Assembly (NCBI RefSeq): GCF_006714895.1
Contig: NZ_VFME01000001.1
Location: 2,480,001 to 2,544,000, forward strand
From: Gramella sp. Hel_I_59
Lineage (GTDB): Bacteria > Bacteroidota > Bacteroidia > Flavobacteriales > Flavobacteriaceae
Direction: 5' to 3'
Length of the DNA stretch: 64,000 nucleotides
This document shows positions 8,729 to 17,641 of the stretch, in pieces. The notes below the pieces were generated by a model. That model worked only from the letters and a program-made list of their open reading frames with translations, was not told the DNA's origin and searched no databases. Both the position numbers and the translations under genes were made by a program. The stretch's first letter is position 1, and each line of letters begins with the position of its first letter.

Positions 8729-8788
8729 ATTTGATTAGCGGTTGCAAATGTAAGTTATTTGTACAATTCAGCAAAGAAAAATTTTCAA

Positions 8789-9505
8789 TTAAATTAGGTC
8801 AAATATAGAATCCACTGCTACATAACGATCTACATTATAACCTTCGGCATGTTCAGTATTAATAAGCCTTCCCATATCCTGGGCCCGATAAGTAATGCTA
8901 TCCAGGAAGTTACTGCTGGAAATTGGAGTTTCAGGCTCTTTACTATCTTCAATGTAGAATTGAGACCTGTAAGCTTTTACCGAATCAATTTTTTTATCCA
9001 GAAAGCCTGTAATATCCACTACAAAATCTGGTTTTAGATTCTTCCATTGGATATAATGGAAAACGTGCTTTGGTCGCCATGCGTTTTGGTTCTCACCATT
9101 CATAATAGTTTCAATCTTACGCAAACCACTCAGAAAGCAAGCATCACTAATTAATTTCGCAGCCTTTCCATGATCAATATGCCTGTCATCAACCGCATTA
9201 CATAGCACAATCTCTGGCTGGTATTTTCTAATCATTTTAATGATCTCCATTTGATGAGAGGCGTTGTTTGTAAAAAAAGCATCGCTAAATTCAAGATTTT
9301 CGCGAACCTCAACTCCTAAAACCTCGGCTGCAGCGGCTGCTTCCTGATCACGAATCTCTGCAGTTCCCCTTGTACCAAGTTCTCCCCTGGTGAGATCAAG
9401 AATTCCAACCTTTTTTCCTCGACTAATCTCTTTTGCAATGGTTCCAGCACAACTTAATTCCACATCATCTGGGTGTGCGCCAATCGCAAGTATATCTAAT
9501 TTCAT
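8789..9505 (-). CDS. bshB1: Bacillithiol biosynthesis deacetylase BshB1
   Basis: BshB1 removes the acetyl group from N-acetylglucosaminyl malate, the second step in making bacillithiol, the low-molecular-weight thiol of Bacteroidota and Firmicutes. It belongs to the PIG-L/LmbE zinc deacetylases. Visible marks are GAHPDDVEL (zinc ligands His11 and Asp14, catalytic Asp13), TRGELGTRG, and RHIDHGKA with His112 as the third metal ligand. Length 238 matches the family. It starts 6 nt after the stop of the upstream PLP enzyme on the same strand, so the two form an operon; that partner could supply the cysteine needed at the last step of the pathway. Confidence 0.92.
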   Translation of the reverse strand: MKLDILAIGAHPDDVELSCAGTIAKEISRGKKVGILDLTRGELGTRGTAEIRDQEAAAAAEVLGVEVRENLEFSDAFFTNNASHQMEIIKMIRKYQPEIVLCNAVDDRHIDHGKAAKLISDACFLSGLRKIETIMNGENQNAWRPKHVFHYIQWKNLKPDFVVDITGFLDKKIDSVKAYRSQFYIEDSKEPETPISSSNFLDSITYRAQDMGRLINTEHAEGYNVDRYVAVDSIFDLI

Positions 9506-9511
9506 AAAATT

Positions 9512-10660
9512 TTATTTGGTATTTGCTATTGCCTGCTCAAGGTCTTGTTTAATGTCTTCAAACTCTTCGATACCCACAGAGAATCTCAATAGATTATCCT
9601 TGATCCCTTGCTGTGCTCTTTCTTCCTCTGTCAGCAGACCATGACTGGTTTTCGAAGGTAAAAGAATGGTACTTTCCACACCGGCAAGGCTCATGGAGGG
9701 TTTAATTAGTTTCAGGGATTTCATAAAATGCTGCACATCGATCTCAGCATTTAACTCGAAAGACATCATTCCGCCGAAACCAGACATTTGCTTTGCTGCC
9801 AGTTCGTGATCTGGATGATCTTTTAAACCAGGATAATAAACGTTCGCGACACTGGAATGAGCTGTTAAAAATTCAGCCAGTTGCATAGCATTTGAATTCT
9901 GGGCTTTTACACGCAAACCCATGGTCTTAATACTTCTTTCCAGTAACCAGACCGTATAATCACTTAAGTTTCCGCCGAAATTCTTCGCCATTTGAAAGAT
10001 CCTGTCGATATGTGCTTCTGAACTTATTGCAGTTCCAGCCAGGATATCACTATGGCCTCCCATATATTTTGTTGCAGAGTGTAAAACGATATCTATTCCC
10101 ATATCCAAAGGGTTCTGGTTCACCGGTGAAGCAAATGTATTATCGATCATACTCACAAGTCCGTGCTTTTTGGCCAGACCTGCAACTCCTTTGATATCTG
10201 TGATCTTCAACAGAGGATTCGATGGTGTCTCGATATAAATTACCTTCGTATTTTCCTTAATTTCAGACTCCAATGAAGCTATTGATGAATCTTTAGCGAA
10301 CGTATATTCTATCCCGAATTTAGCGAACTCCTCTACCGCTAGGTTACTTGTTCCCCCATAAAGGGCATCTGGAAATACAACGTGATCACCAGATCTCAAA
10401 AATGCCATTAACGAAGTGCTTACTGCTGCCATCCCACTACCAAAGATCAAAGCAGCTTCTCCGTGCTCCAATGCAGCCATCTTTTTAGCAAGGGCTACCT
10501 GGTTTGGAGTATTAAAATATCTGGGATAACGCTTGGTCTCCACATCTTCAAATGCATAGGAAGTTGCCATATAAAGAGGAGAAACCGCTCCCTTAAACTG
10601 AGTGTCTTCCAGTTCTCCAGTATGTGTACATATCGTATTGATTCCTTTAGAATCGCTCAT
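9512..10660 (-). CDS. Trans-sulfuration PLP enzyme (cystathionine gamma-synthase/lyase family)
   Basis: This fold-type I PLP enzyme of 382 residues has the Cys/Met metabolism signature, with the cofactor lysine in SATKY (Lys198), the FGSGMAA phosphate-binding turn (73-79), YGGT and IETPSNPLLKITDI, DNTFASP before the lysine, and a C-terminal LLRFSVGIE. Family members make or cleave cystathionine or release methanethiol from methionine; which reaction this one performs cannot be read from sequence. It is the first gene of a two-gene unit with bshB1. No SAM riboswitch was recognised upstream. A role in supplying cysteine for bacillithiol is inferred from position. Confidence 0.88.
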   Translation of the reverse strand: MSDSKGINTICTHTGELEDTQFKGAVSPLYMATSYAFEDVETKRYPRYFNTPNQVALAKKMAALEHGEAALIFGSGMAAVSTSLMAFLRSGDHVVFPDALYGGTSNLAVEEFAKFGIEYTFAKDSSIASLESEIKENTKVIYIETPSNPLLKITDIKGVAGLAKKHGLVSMIDNTFASPVNQNPLDMGIDIVLHSATKYMGGHSDILAGTAISSEAHIDRIFQMAKNFGGNLSDYTVWLLERSIKTMGLRVKAQNSNAMQLAEFLTAHSSVANVYYPGLKDHPDHELAAKQMSGFGGMMSFELNAEIDVQHFMKSLKLIKPSMSLAGVESTILLPSKTSHGLLTEEERAQQGIKDNLLRFSVGIEEFEDIKQDLEQAIANTK

Positions 10661-10828
10661 AATTTAGAATTCAAAATTGAGCACCTAAGGTACTAAGAAT
10701 TCTTTGAAAGCAATGGACTACAGGAAACTTGACCTACGTCAATTCAGCGCGTTAAGAATAGTTAAACCTGTACACCACATCATCTTTAGCAGTTATAAAT
10801 TAAGTAACTTTCAGCAAAAGAGAATAAA

Positions 10829-11875
10829 ATGAAAAATGTAAAAGCTTACGGCGCAAAGTCGAATGATGCAGATCTTAATATGATGGAGATCGAACGCAGG
10901 GACATTCTTGCAAATGACGTGAAGATCGAAATCGATTATTGTGGAGTTTGTCATAGCGATATACACCAGGTTAGAAATGATTGGGGCAATAGTAAATATC
11001 CAGTGGTCCCAGGCCATGAAATTATTGGTCGCGTAGTAGAAGTTGGCTCAGACGTAAAAAACTTTAAGCAAGGTGATCTTGTTGGAGTTGGATGTATGGT
11101 GGACTCCTGCCAGGAGTGTAAATCTTGTGAAGATGGTCTTGAGCAATATTGCGAAAATGGAATGACCGCTACTTATAATGGTAAGGATAAGCATTTAGGT
11201 GGTCATACTTTCGGAGGATATTCTGAAATGGTGGTGGTACGAGAAAAATTTGTACTGAAGGTTCCTGAAAACCTGGATACAAAAGCCGTTGCACCATTAT
11301 TATGTGCAGGAATTACGACATGGTCTCCACTTAGACAATGGAATGTAAAAAAAGGTGATAAAGTTGGAGTTGTTGGACTGGGAGGTCTGGGACATATGGG
11401 TGTTAAGTTTGCTCACGCATTGGGAGCTCACGTTGTGATGATCACTACCTCTCCTGCTAAAGCCGAAGATGCTAAATCCCTGGGTGCAGATGAAGTTTTG
11501 ATCTCGAAGGACGAAGCAGAAATGAAGAAACATGCGAATTCATTCGATTTTATTCTGAATACTGTTCCTGTTGGACATGATACAAATCCTTATGTTGCCT
11601 TACTGAAAAGAGATGCGACAATGACTTTAGTGGGCGCGATCGATGAAGTAGATATTCATGGTGGCGGACTTATCATGGGTAGAAAAAGACTTGCAGGTTC
11701 ATTAATTGGCGGAATCAAGGAAACGCAGGAAATGCTAGATTTCTGTGGAGAGCATAACATTGTTTCAGATATTGAAATGATCGATATGGACTTTATAAAT
11801 ACTGCTTTCGACAGAGTTGTAAAATCTGATGTTAAGTATAGATTTGTAATCGATATGAAATCATTAAAAAATTAA
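10829..11875 (+). CDS. NAD(P)-dependent zinc alcohol dehydrogenase (cinnamyl-alcohol dehydrogenase type)
   Basis: A medium-chain zinc dehydrogenase of 348 residues, related to the CAD/YahK group that reduces aldehydes with NADPH. Catalytic zinc ligands are Cys38 in CGVCHSD, His63-Glu64 in PGHE, and a cysteine in PLLCAGITTW; the structural zinc is held by Cys94, Cys97, Cys100 and Cys108. The nucleotide-binding loop is GLGGLGHMG. A TAACTTTC at 10805-10812 resembles a -7 element a short distance before the ATG. The PH-domain gene begins 2 nt after its stop, so the two are co-transcribed. Physiological substrate is unknown; broad aldehyde reduction is the usual activity. Confidence 0.92.
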   Translation: MKNVKAYGAKSNDADLNMMEIERRDILANDVKIEIDYCGVCHSDIHQVRNDWGNSKYPVVPGHEIIGRVVEVGSDVKNFKQGDLVGVGCMVDSCQECKSCEDGLEQYCENGMTATYNGKDKHLGGHTFGGYSEMVVVREKFVLKVPENLDTKAVAPLLCAGITTWSPLRQWNVKKGDKVGVVGLGGLGHMGVKFAHALGAHVVMITTSPAKAEDAKSLGADEVLISKDEAEMKKHANSFDFILNTVPVGHDTNPYVALLKRDATMTLVGAIDEVDIHGGGLIMGRKRLAGSLIGGIKETQEMLDFCGEHNIVSDIEMIDMDFINTAFDRVVKSDVKYRFVIDMKSLKN

Positions 11876-11877
11876 TT

Positions 11878-12255
11878 ATGGGTCTACTGTCCTCATTGCT
11901 TGGTAATGCCGGTGCTATAGAAAATTCAGTTATTCAGGAGAAATATGGCAAGTTGCTAATTGATTCTGAAGAAGTTATTGCTGGTTTTAAGATCATTCGA
12001 GATACTTTCATTTTCACTAACAAACGACTGATCATTGTAGATGTGCAGGGATTAACCGGAAGTAAGATTGAATATTTCTCAGTTCTATACAAAAGCATAA
12101 CACGTTTTAGCGTGGAAACTGCTGGAAGTTTTGATCTGGATGCAGAACTTAAGATCTGGATTTCCGGGGAACAATCACCCAGTATTTCAAAGAGATTCAA
12201 TAAGAAAGTTGATATCTATGAAGTTCAGAAATTACTTGCTGAGTATACTTTATAA
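11878..12255 (+). CDS. Bacterial PH-domain protein
   Basis: The 125-residue protein matches the bacterial pleckstrin-homology-like family (bPH_1, formerly DUF1696): YGKLLIDSEEVIAGFKIIRDTFIFTNKRLIIVDVQGLTG-type start split by turns, then a central beta-sheet, IEYFSVLYKSITRFSVETAG, and a short C-terminal helix. Function is not established; in other bacteria such small PH proteins are cytoplasmic and form rings. It starts 2 nt after the dehydrogenase stop and is followed by a strong terminator, so it is the last gene of that operon. Confidence 0.85.
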   Translation: MGLLSSLLGNAGAIENSVIQEKYGKLLIDSEEVIAGFKIIRDTFIFTNKRLIIVDVQGLTGSKIEYFSVLYKSITRFSVETAGSFDLDAELKIWISGEQSPSISKRFNKKVDIYEVQKLLAEYTL

Positions 12256-12280
12256 AGCAGGATAGTCAGATATTTATAAG

Positions 12281-12307
12281 AAAAGCCACTGATATTCAGT
12301 GGCTTTT
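12281..12307. terminator. Bidirectional terminator
   Basis: A perfect 12-bp stem AAAAGCCACTGA / TCAGTGGCTTTT with a 3-nt loop (12293-12295), with T runs on both strands. It serves the PH-domain gene and the convergent DUF1622 gene. Confidence 0.92.
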
Positions 12308-12320
12308 TTCATGTACAGGT

Positions 12321-12689
12321 TTAAGCTTCCTGATCCAGCCTGTTCTCTTTTTCCTTCCTTTGCCATGGAAATCTACCTTCAATCTCCAGTTCAATGGAAA
12401 GACTCAAAAATGTTCTTATCAGGACGATGATCCCTAATGAGATAACCTCATACAGCGTTGGTTTTGTTACTACGGTTGCTATAATATCCGCAGCAACCAG
12501 GATTTCAAGTCCGAGCAGAATAGCTTTTCCCAATTCCTGTCTTAATAATTTGTAAGATCTGACTCCTTTATTTTGCTTGGCTAGTAAATATTTGAATAAT
12601 GCTACGATCGTTCCCAGAAGTATTACCACAACTCCGGTTACTTCTATAAACTTTGCCGCATACTCGATATACAAACTTATGTTTTCCAT
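12321..12689 (-). CDS. DUF1622 family membrane protein
   Basis: A 122-residue inner-membrane protein with three predicted helices (about residues 15-35, 55-75 and 80-98). The middle carries the family pattern YKLLRQELGKAILLGLEILVAADII and a C-terminal RTFLSLSIELEIEGRFPW, both typical of DUF1622. The role is unknown. It begins 3 nt before the end of the trehalase reading frame on the same strand, so it may be transcribed with it. Confidence 0.85.
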   Translation of the reverse strand: MENISLYIEYAAKFIEVTGVVVILLGTIVALFKYLLAKQNKGVRSYKLLRQELGKAILLGLEILVAADIIATVVTKPTLYEVISLGIIVLIRTFLSLSIELEIEGRFPWQRKEKENRLDQEA

Positions 12690-12692
12690 AAA

Positions 12693-14311
12693 CTATTCTT
12701 CTGAAGATAATTTTTTATAAACTCCGTTAGTCCAGCCAAACCCATCCTGGGTTGGATATTCCCCTCCTCCACTTTCTTTGGAAAGATCCATAACATTATA
12801 CTTCTCGGTCATCTTGTAGGTTCGATCGTAAACTGCGCTATTTACATCAAGCCATCTGCTCTTTATTTCTTCGGAAAGTTCCAGATGCTTATAATTTCTT
12901 AGACCCTGAATAGAGATCCACTGCAATGGAGCCCATCCATTTGGTGCATCCCATTGCTGTCCGGTATTATATGGCGTGGTTACAACTCCACCCGGTTTCA
13001 GGAAGTCTTCTTGGATCTTTGCAGCTACTTTGTTAGCCTGCATTTCATCTGCGATCTGGAAAAATAAAGGGTACATTGCAGCCAGAGATAGGTTTCCCGT
13101 AAATTCCTGCTTTCGAAAATTGTAATCCTGAAAGAACTCCATTTCAGGATCCCAGAAAAAATTTGCGATTGCCTTTTGTCGTTTTTCTGCCAGCTTCGCA
13201 TAACTAGCCGACAATTCTTTTTTGCCTGAAATTTTTGCTGCCTTAGAGATGGTCTTTTCGAGTTGGTAAAGCAACGAATTTAGATCAACCGGAAGAATGG
13301 AAGTGGTTTGAATACTCGAAAGTTCAAATTCATTTCGCTTATTTTTGACCAGCCATCTGCTTGAATAATCCCAACCAGACTCCGCCCCTGCTCTAAGATT
13401 ACGATAAACATCCTCTTTCTTGAGCATTGCATTGGCTTTCATTGCAATTTCCGCAGTTTTTACATCTTCACGATAACTTTCTGGTCTTGGAGTTGCGAAT
13501 TTATCATAATAGCGGTTCAGGACAGTTCCACCTTCAGCTTAACGACTCTATTACTAGCGTTCCCTGGTTTGAGTTCATTATTTCCCTTCATCCAGAACTG
13601 ATGTTCTCTCACCAATGCATTTAAAAACTCGGCATAAACCTGCTCGCCTTCAATATCAGCCAGAATATCGACCATAAGAGAAAAGAACGGTGGTTGAGAT
13701 CTTCCGAGGTAATAAGTACGATTCCCATTCGGAATAAAGCCTAGTTCATCAATAAGGAATGCGAAATTTACCACCATGTTCCTGATGACCTCATTTTCAC
13801 CATCTACCTGCAATCCTAACATGGTAAAATAGCTATCCCAGTAATAAACTTCACGAAATCTACCACCCGGCACTATATAATCATTTGGCAACGGAATAAG
13901 AGTTCCCGAAATACTATCATTTGCAGGCCTTTTCAGCACTTCCCATAAACTCTTTATGTGATTACCTATCTGCAGACTATCGCTTTTGAAGTCCAGATCG
14001 GCTTCAGGAATACTAAAATGTTGATCCAGAAAGGTTTTCATTCCCGAAACGGTAGTATCTTCCAGCATATCATATCGTTGCCGTATAAGGCCTACACTAT
14101 ATTTAGGAGTCGCATCAACAAAAGTCTTACTGTCCTCGAATATGGCCCGGGTTTGTACATCGTAGAATAAATTTCCGTAGAGCTCGGCTGGTGGCAGTAT
14201 ATTAATTTCCTGGTCATCATTGGCAACAACGGTATCCTCACTGGACTTACAACTATTGAACATAATTAGTAAGCATAGCAGGAATAACTTAAAATATCTT
14301 CGGAAGTTCAT
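12693..14311 (-). pseudogene. treA: Periplasmic trehalase (GH37), split by a one-base frameshift
   Basis: Trehalase cleaves trehalose to two glucose molecules. Both GH37 signatures are present but in different frames: PGGRFREVYYWDSYFTMLGL in the N-terminal part (13517-14311) and QWDAPNGWAPLQW in the C-terminal part. The N-terminal part begins with a lipoprotein signal ending LIMFNSC, so the enzyme would be anchored outside the inner membrane. Near 13533-13538 the frame breaks: NRVVKL is followed by KVELS and a stop, while the other frame reads EGGTVLNRYYDKFATPRPE straight into the second half. Adding one base there restores one open frame of 539 residues, a normal trehalase length. It is either a recent pseudogene, a programmed shift or a sequencing error. 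Confidence 0.88.
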
Positions 14312-14402
14312 ATAGATGTGTTTACGATGTATAAATATAAATAAATTGAGAACTGAAAAGCGTGGCTACTCAAAGCTTCTTTATATTTTTGACCCATAAC
14401 TA

Positions 14403-14867
14403 ATGATTATGGAGATACTCAACTGGGATAAAAAGTACGCGGAAGAATTTGAAAAAATGAATCTTCACTGGCTGAATGAATTCTTTTATGTGGAACCACA
14501 TGATGAAGAGGTTTTAGGAAAACAAGAAAAATATATCATTGAGCCAGGCGGAAAGATCTTCTTTGTAAGAAAAGACGAAACTATCGTAGCCTGTGTAGCT
14601 TTAATGAAGATGGAAGATGATATTTACGAGCTCACGAAAATGGCGGTTAAACCAGCATTTCGAGGTCAGAAGATCGGACACTTTCTAATTGACCATACCA
14701 TACAGTTTGCAAAAAATAGTGGCTGGGATAAATTGATCATTTACTCTAGTCGCAAACTGGAAAACGCCATCCATTTGTATCGTAAATATGGATTCGAAGA
14801 AATTCCTATTGAAGAAAATAATCCCTATGCCCGTGGTGATATTAAAATGTCATTAATCCTTTCATAA
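14403..14867 (+). CDS. GNAT family N-acetyltransferase
   Basis: A 154-residue acetyl-CoA-dependent acyltransferase of the GNAT fold. The acetyl-CoA binding turn is in KMAVKPAFRGQKIGHFLI (the R/Q-x-x-G-x-G/K region) and the C-terminal motif is LYRKYGFEEIPI. The start LNWDKKYAEEFEKMNLHWL resembles GNAT proteins in Bacteroidota often found with MarR domains, but no such domain is fused here. Substrate unknown. There are two close starts (ATG at 14403 or 14409). Confidence 0.85.
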   Translation: MIMEILNWDKKYAEEFEKMNLHWLNEFFYVEPHDEEVLGKQEKYIIEPGGKIFFVRKDETIVACVALMKMEDDIYELTKMAVKPAFRGQKIGHFLIDHTIQFAKNSGWDKLIIYSSRKLENAIHLYRKYGFEEIPIEENNPYARGDIKMSLILS

Positions 14868-14928
14868 TTCTTTATTAAACCAAATAGCTAAAGTCATGTC
14901 CAGCCTTATCTTAGGCCAAAAATTGACT

Positions 14929-15741
14929 ATGAAAAATGTAGCTACTCTAATTGCCGCAGGTTTATTGCTTGTTGGTTGTAAAGATCAAGGTAATGAAAAG
15001 GATAACATGATGAACGACACTCTTGCAGAGAAAAATGCAGAGATGAGTGAGATGCCTCTTCAGGAAACCATGGACCTAGAGATCGAACCTATTTCTCATG
15101 CCACAGCAGTTTTCAAATGGGGCGATAAGACCTTTTACACAGATCCCGTAGGTGGAGCAGAAGCTTTTGTTGATAAGGATAGACCTGATTTTATTTTGAT
15201 CACAGACATTCATGGAGACCATATGAATGCTGAAACGCTGAAAGCCATTGGTTTGGACAGTGTAACCGTCATTGTACCACAGGCCGTAAAGGATAAATTA
15301 CCTGCAGATCTGAAAGCTGAATATGTAATAATGGATAATGGAGACTCCAAAGAAATTATGGGTTTCAATATCAAGGCAATACCAATGTACAATTTACCTC
15401 AGTCTAAAGATGCTATGCATGTGAAAGGTCGTGGTAATGGATATATTATTGAGAATAATGGGAAGAGACTATATATTTCAGGTGATACGGAAGATATTCC
15501 GGAAATGAGAAACCTTAAGAATATCGATGTTGCATTAGTATCTATGAATCTACCTTATACCATGCCAGTAGATCGTGCGGCAAAAGGTGTGTTAGCCTTC
15601 AAACCAAAAAAAGTAATTCCATACCATTACCGTGGTAAAAATGGACTTTCTGATGTTAAAGAATTTAAGAAATTAGTAAACGAAGGAAATTCTGATATTG
15701 AAGTGGAACTAATGAACTGGTACCCGGAAAGATCGAAGTAG
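14929..15741 (+). CDS. Metallo-beta-lactamase-fold lipoprotein
   Basis: A 270-residue MBL-fold hydrolase of the UlaG-like branch. It begins MKNVATLIAAGLLLVGCKDQ, a lipoprotein signal with lipobox LVGC. Metal-site motifs are TDIHGDH (position of HxHxDH; the first histidine is Asp here, as I recall for this subfamily), ISGDTE with the bridging Asp, and a final PYHYRG histidine. Substrate unknown; UlaG relatives hydrolyse lactones or phosphoesters. The frame is open 11 codons further upstream, but the ATG at 14929 starts the signal peptide directly. The lipid anchor places it in the periplasm or at the outer membrane. Confidence 0.82.
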   Translation: MKNVATLIAAGLLLVGCKDQGNEKDNMMNDTLAEKNAEMSEMPLQETMDLEIEPISHATAVFKWGDKTFYTDPVGGAEAFVDKDRPDFILITDIHGDHMNAETLKAIGLDSVTVIVPQAVKDKLPADLKAEYVIMDNGDSKEIMGFNIKAIPMYNLPQSKDAMHVKGRGNGYIIENNGKRLYISGDTEDIPEMRNLKNIDVALVSMNLPYTMPVDRAAKGVLAFKPKKVIPYHYRGKNGLSDVKEFKKLVNEGNSDIEVELMNWYPERSK

Positions 15742-15759
15742 AAGAAATCTGAAAACAAG

Positions 15760-15869
15760 AAGTCGCTCTTCAGATTAATACGCTTGAAATTTTTGTAAAA
15801 TTTTTAGTTGGCTAAAACAAATTCAACAATTATTTAATCAAGCAAGAACATTAATCTGGGAAGCGACTT
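15760..15869 (+). ncRNA. Candidate structured RNA or hairpin element
   Basis: Two 20-nt arms (15760-15779 and 15850-15869) pair almost fully when read as plus-strand RNA: 17 Watson-Crick pairs, two G-U pairs and one C-A mismatch. A second stem GCTTGA/TCAAGC (15782-15787 with 15838-15843) closes an inner region with possible small hairpins. There is no T run after it, so it does not look like a normal terminator. No known RNA family was recognised. Confidence 0.4.
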
Positions 15870-16174
15870 TTAAGTTATTGATTCTCATATTATTAAATAT
15901 AAGGTTTCCTGTTTATTTAGAACGAGTCTTTTTTAACTCAATTGTTCTCAACCAGTAATTTTTAGAAAACTTTATGATTTAGCGGTTTTAAGATCTGAAC
16001 TTTTCATTGCAATAAATTGACTTTCTAAATCTCTAATACCCAGGTTCCATCCTACTTTAATGAAAATAAGTTTTATTATACATCAGGGAATAGAACTAGA
16101 TACTCAGAAATAAAATTGGGAACTATGATATTAGTTTAAGTAAAACAATTCATAACGCATAACATATAAAAACA

Positions 16175-16203
16175 AAAAACCCGGCCACTTGGCCGGGTTT
16201 TTC
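16175..16203 (-). terminator. Terminator of sucC
   Basis: A 12-bp stem with a GC core CCCGGCC/GGCCGGG (16180-16186 with 16191-16197) and a 4-nt loop is flanked by A and T runs, placing a T tract on the minus strand right after the sucC stop. The rest of the 15742-16221 gap holds only the hairpin element described at 15760-15869. Confidence 0.92.
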
Positions 16204-16221
16204 TATAATATGAATGAGTTA

Positions 16222-17415
16222 CTAGGAAAGTACTTCCTGAACTTTATCTGCAGCTTCCTGGAATTGTACCGCACTGTAAACTTTAAGTCCGCTATTATCG
16301 ATAAGTTCCTTAGCGATATCTGCGTTTGTTCCTTGCAATCTAACAATGATTGGCACATTCATAGCGTCTCCCATATTCTTGGAAGCGTCTACGATACCCT
16401 GAGCAACACGGTCACATCTTACGATTCCTCCAAAGATATTCACCAGGATTGCTTCTACTTTGTCATCTTTCAAGATCAGTCTGAAAGCTTCTTCTACTCT
16501 CTTAGCATCAGCTGTTCCACCAACATCAAGGAAGTTAGCCGGCTCTCCACCTGCTTGTTTAATAAGGTCCATAGTTGCCATTGCAAGTCCTGCACCGTTA
16601 ACCATACACCCAACGTTACCGTCAAGATCTACGTAGTTAAGTCCAACTTCTCTTGCTTCAACTTCAGTAGCATTCTCTTCACGAACATCACGCATTTCAG
16701 CATAATCCTTATGACGGAAAAGTGCATTATCATCTAATGTTACCTTAGCATCTACTGCCATGATCTTATCATCACTCGTTTTCAACACAGGGTTGATCTC
16801 GAAAAGTGAAGAGTCAGATTTTTCAAAAGCTTCATATAAAGACATTACGAATTTGGTCATTTCTTTAAATGCCTTTCCGCTAAGTCCAAGATTGAAAGCG
16901 ATTCTACGCGCCTGGAATCCAAGCAATCCTGTAGAAGGATCAATCTCTTCAGTAAATATAAGGTCTGGAGTTTCTTCAGCAACAGTTTCGATATCCATTC
17001 CACCTTCAGTAGAATACATGATCATGTTACGTCCGGTAGCCCTGTTTAAAAGAACAGACATATAATATTCTTCCGGTTCACTGTCTCCAGGATAGTAAAC
17101 ATCTTCAGCAACTAAAACCTGGTGTACCTTTTTCCCTTCCGCAGAAGTTTGAGGAGTTACAAGATTCATCCCGATGATCTCTCCGGCGATTTCTTCAACT
17201 TCCTTCAGGTTTTTGGCAAGTTTTACACCACCACCTTTACCACGTCCACCAGCATGAACCTGTGCTTTGATCACATGCCATCCAGTCCCGGTTTGCTCGG
17301 TAAGTGCTTTCGCAGCATCTACTGCTTCTTTAGCGTTTGTTGCTACGGTTCCACGTTGAATGCGGACTCCAAAGCTGCTCAAAATTTCTTTTCCTTGATA
17401 TTCGTGTATATTCAT
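16222..17415 (-). CDS. sucC: Succinate-CoA ligase (ADP-forming) subunit beta
   Basis: SucC is the ATP-grasp subunit of succinyl-CoA synthetase in the TCA cycle: succinyl-CoA + ADP + Pi to succinate + CoA + ATP. The protein of 397 residues has the conserved start MNIHEYQGKEIL, the nucleotide loop GGRGKGGGV, FEINPVLKT and the subunit-interface region GNVGCMVNGAGLAMATMD, GGTADAKRVEEAFRLIL and NIFGGIVRCD. The partner sucD is not in the window, so the subunits are encoded apart, as is common in Flavobacteriaceae. The gene is a single unit with its own promoter and terminator. Confidence 0.97.
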   Translation of the reverse strand: MNIHEYQGKEILSSFGVRIQRGTVATNAKEAVDAAKALTEQTGTGWHVIKAQVHAGGRGKGGGVKLAKNLKEVEEIAGEIIGMNLVTPQTSAEGKKVHQVLVAEDVYYPGDSEPEEYYMSVLLNRATGRNMIMYSTEGGMDIETVAEETPDLIFTEEIDPSTGLLGFQARRIAFNLGLSGKAFKEMTKFVMSLYEAFEKSDSSLFEINPVLKTSDDKIMAVDAKVTLDDNALFRHKDYAEMRDVREENATEVEAREVGLNYVDLDGNVGCMVNGAGLAMATMDLIKQAGGEPANFLDVGGTADAKRVEEAFRLILKDDKVEAILVNIFGGIVRCDRVAQGIVDASKNMGDAMNVPIIVRLQGTNADIAKELIDNSGLKVYSAVQFQEAADKVQEVLS

Positions 17416-17449
17416 AATCAGCTATTTCTTCTGTATTTATTATGGAAAG

Positions 17450-17480
17450 CAAAAGTAACAAATACATACTATTGTACCAA
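17450..17480 (-). promoter_or_regulatory. Promoter of sucC
   Basis: On the minus strand TTG (17478-17480), a 20-nt spacer and TACTTTTG (17450-17457, full match to TAnnTTTG) form a textbook Bacteroidota promoter 35-65 nt before the sucC ATG. Confidence 0.65.
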
Positions 17481-17641
17481 TCTTTTTTGAGCTTCTTAAC
17501 GATAGGCTAATAGTCGGAAAATCTTATGCTGCAGGGCTTTCAGAATATCTACGGAAAAACGAAAAGGTTATCGCAGAAAACTGAAGTAAATCTGGTGAGA
17601 CTTTCGATTCTCACCTAAATTTGATCTTTTAATTATTTCTC

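Noticed and set aside
10661..10828. SAM or cobalamin riboswitch before the trans-sulfuration gene
   Set aside because: No conserved core or terminator-like fold of a known class was seen.
14896..14928. N-terminal extension of the MBL-fold lipoprotein
   Set aside because: It would place eleven residues before a good lipoprotein signal; the ATG at 14929 is preferred.
16189..16737. 182-residue open frame on the plus strand over sucC
   Set aside because: It is antisense to a certain gene and looks like a frame shadow, with no family motif.
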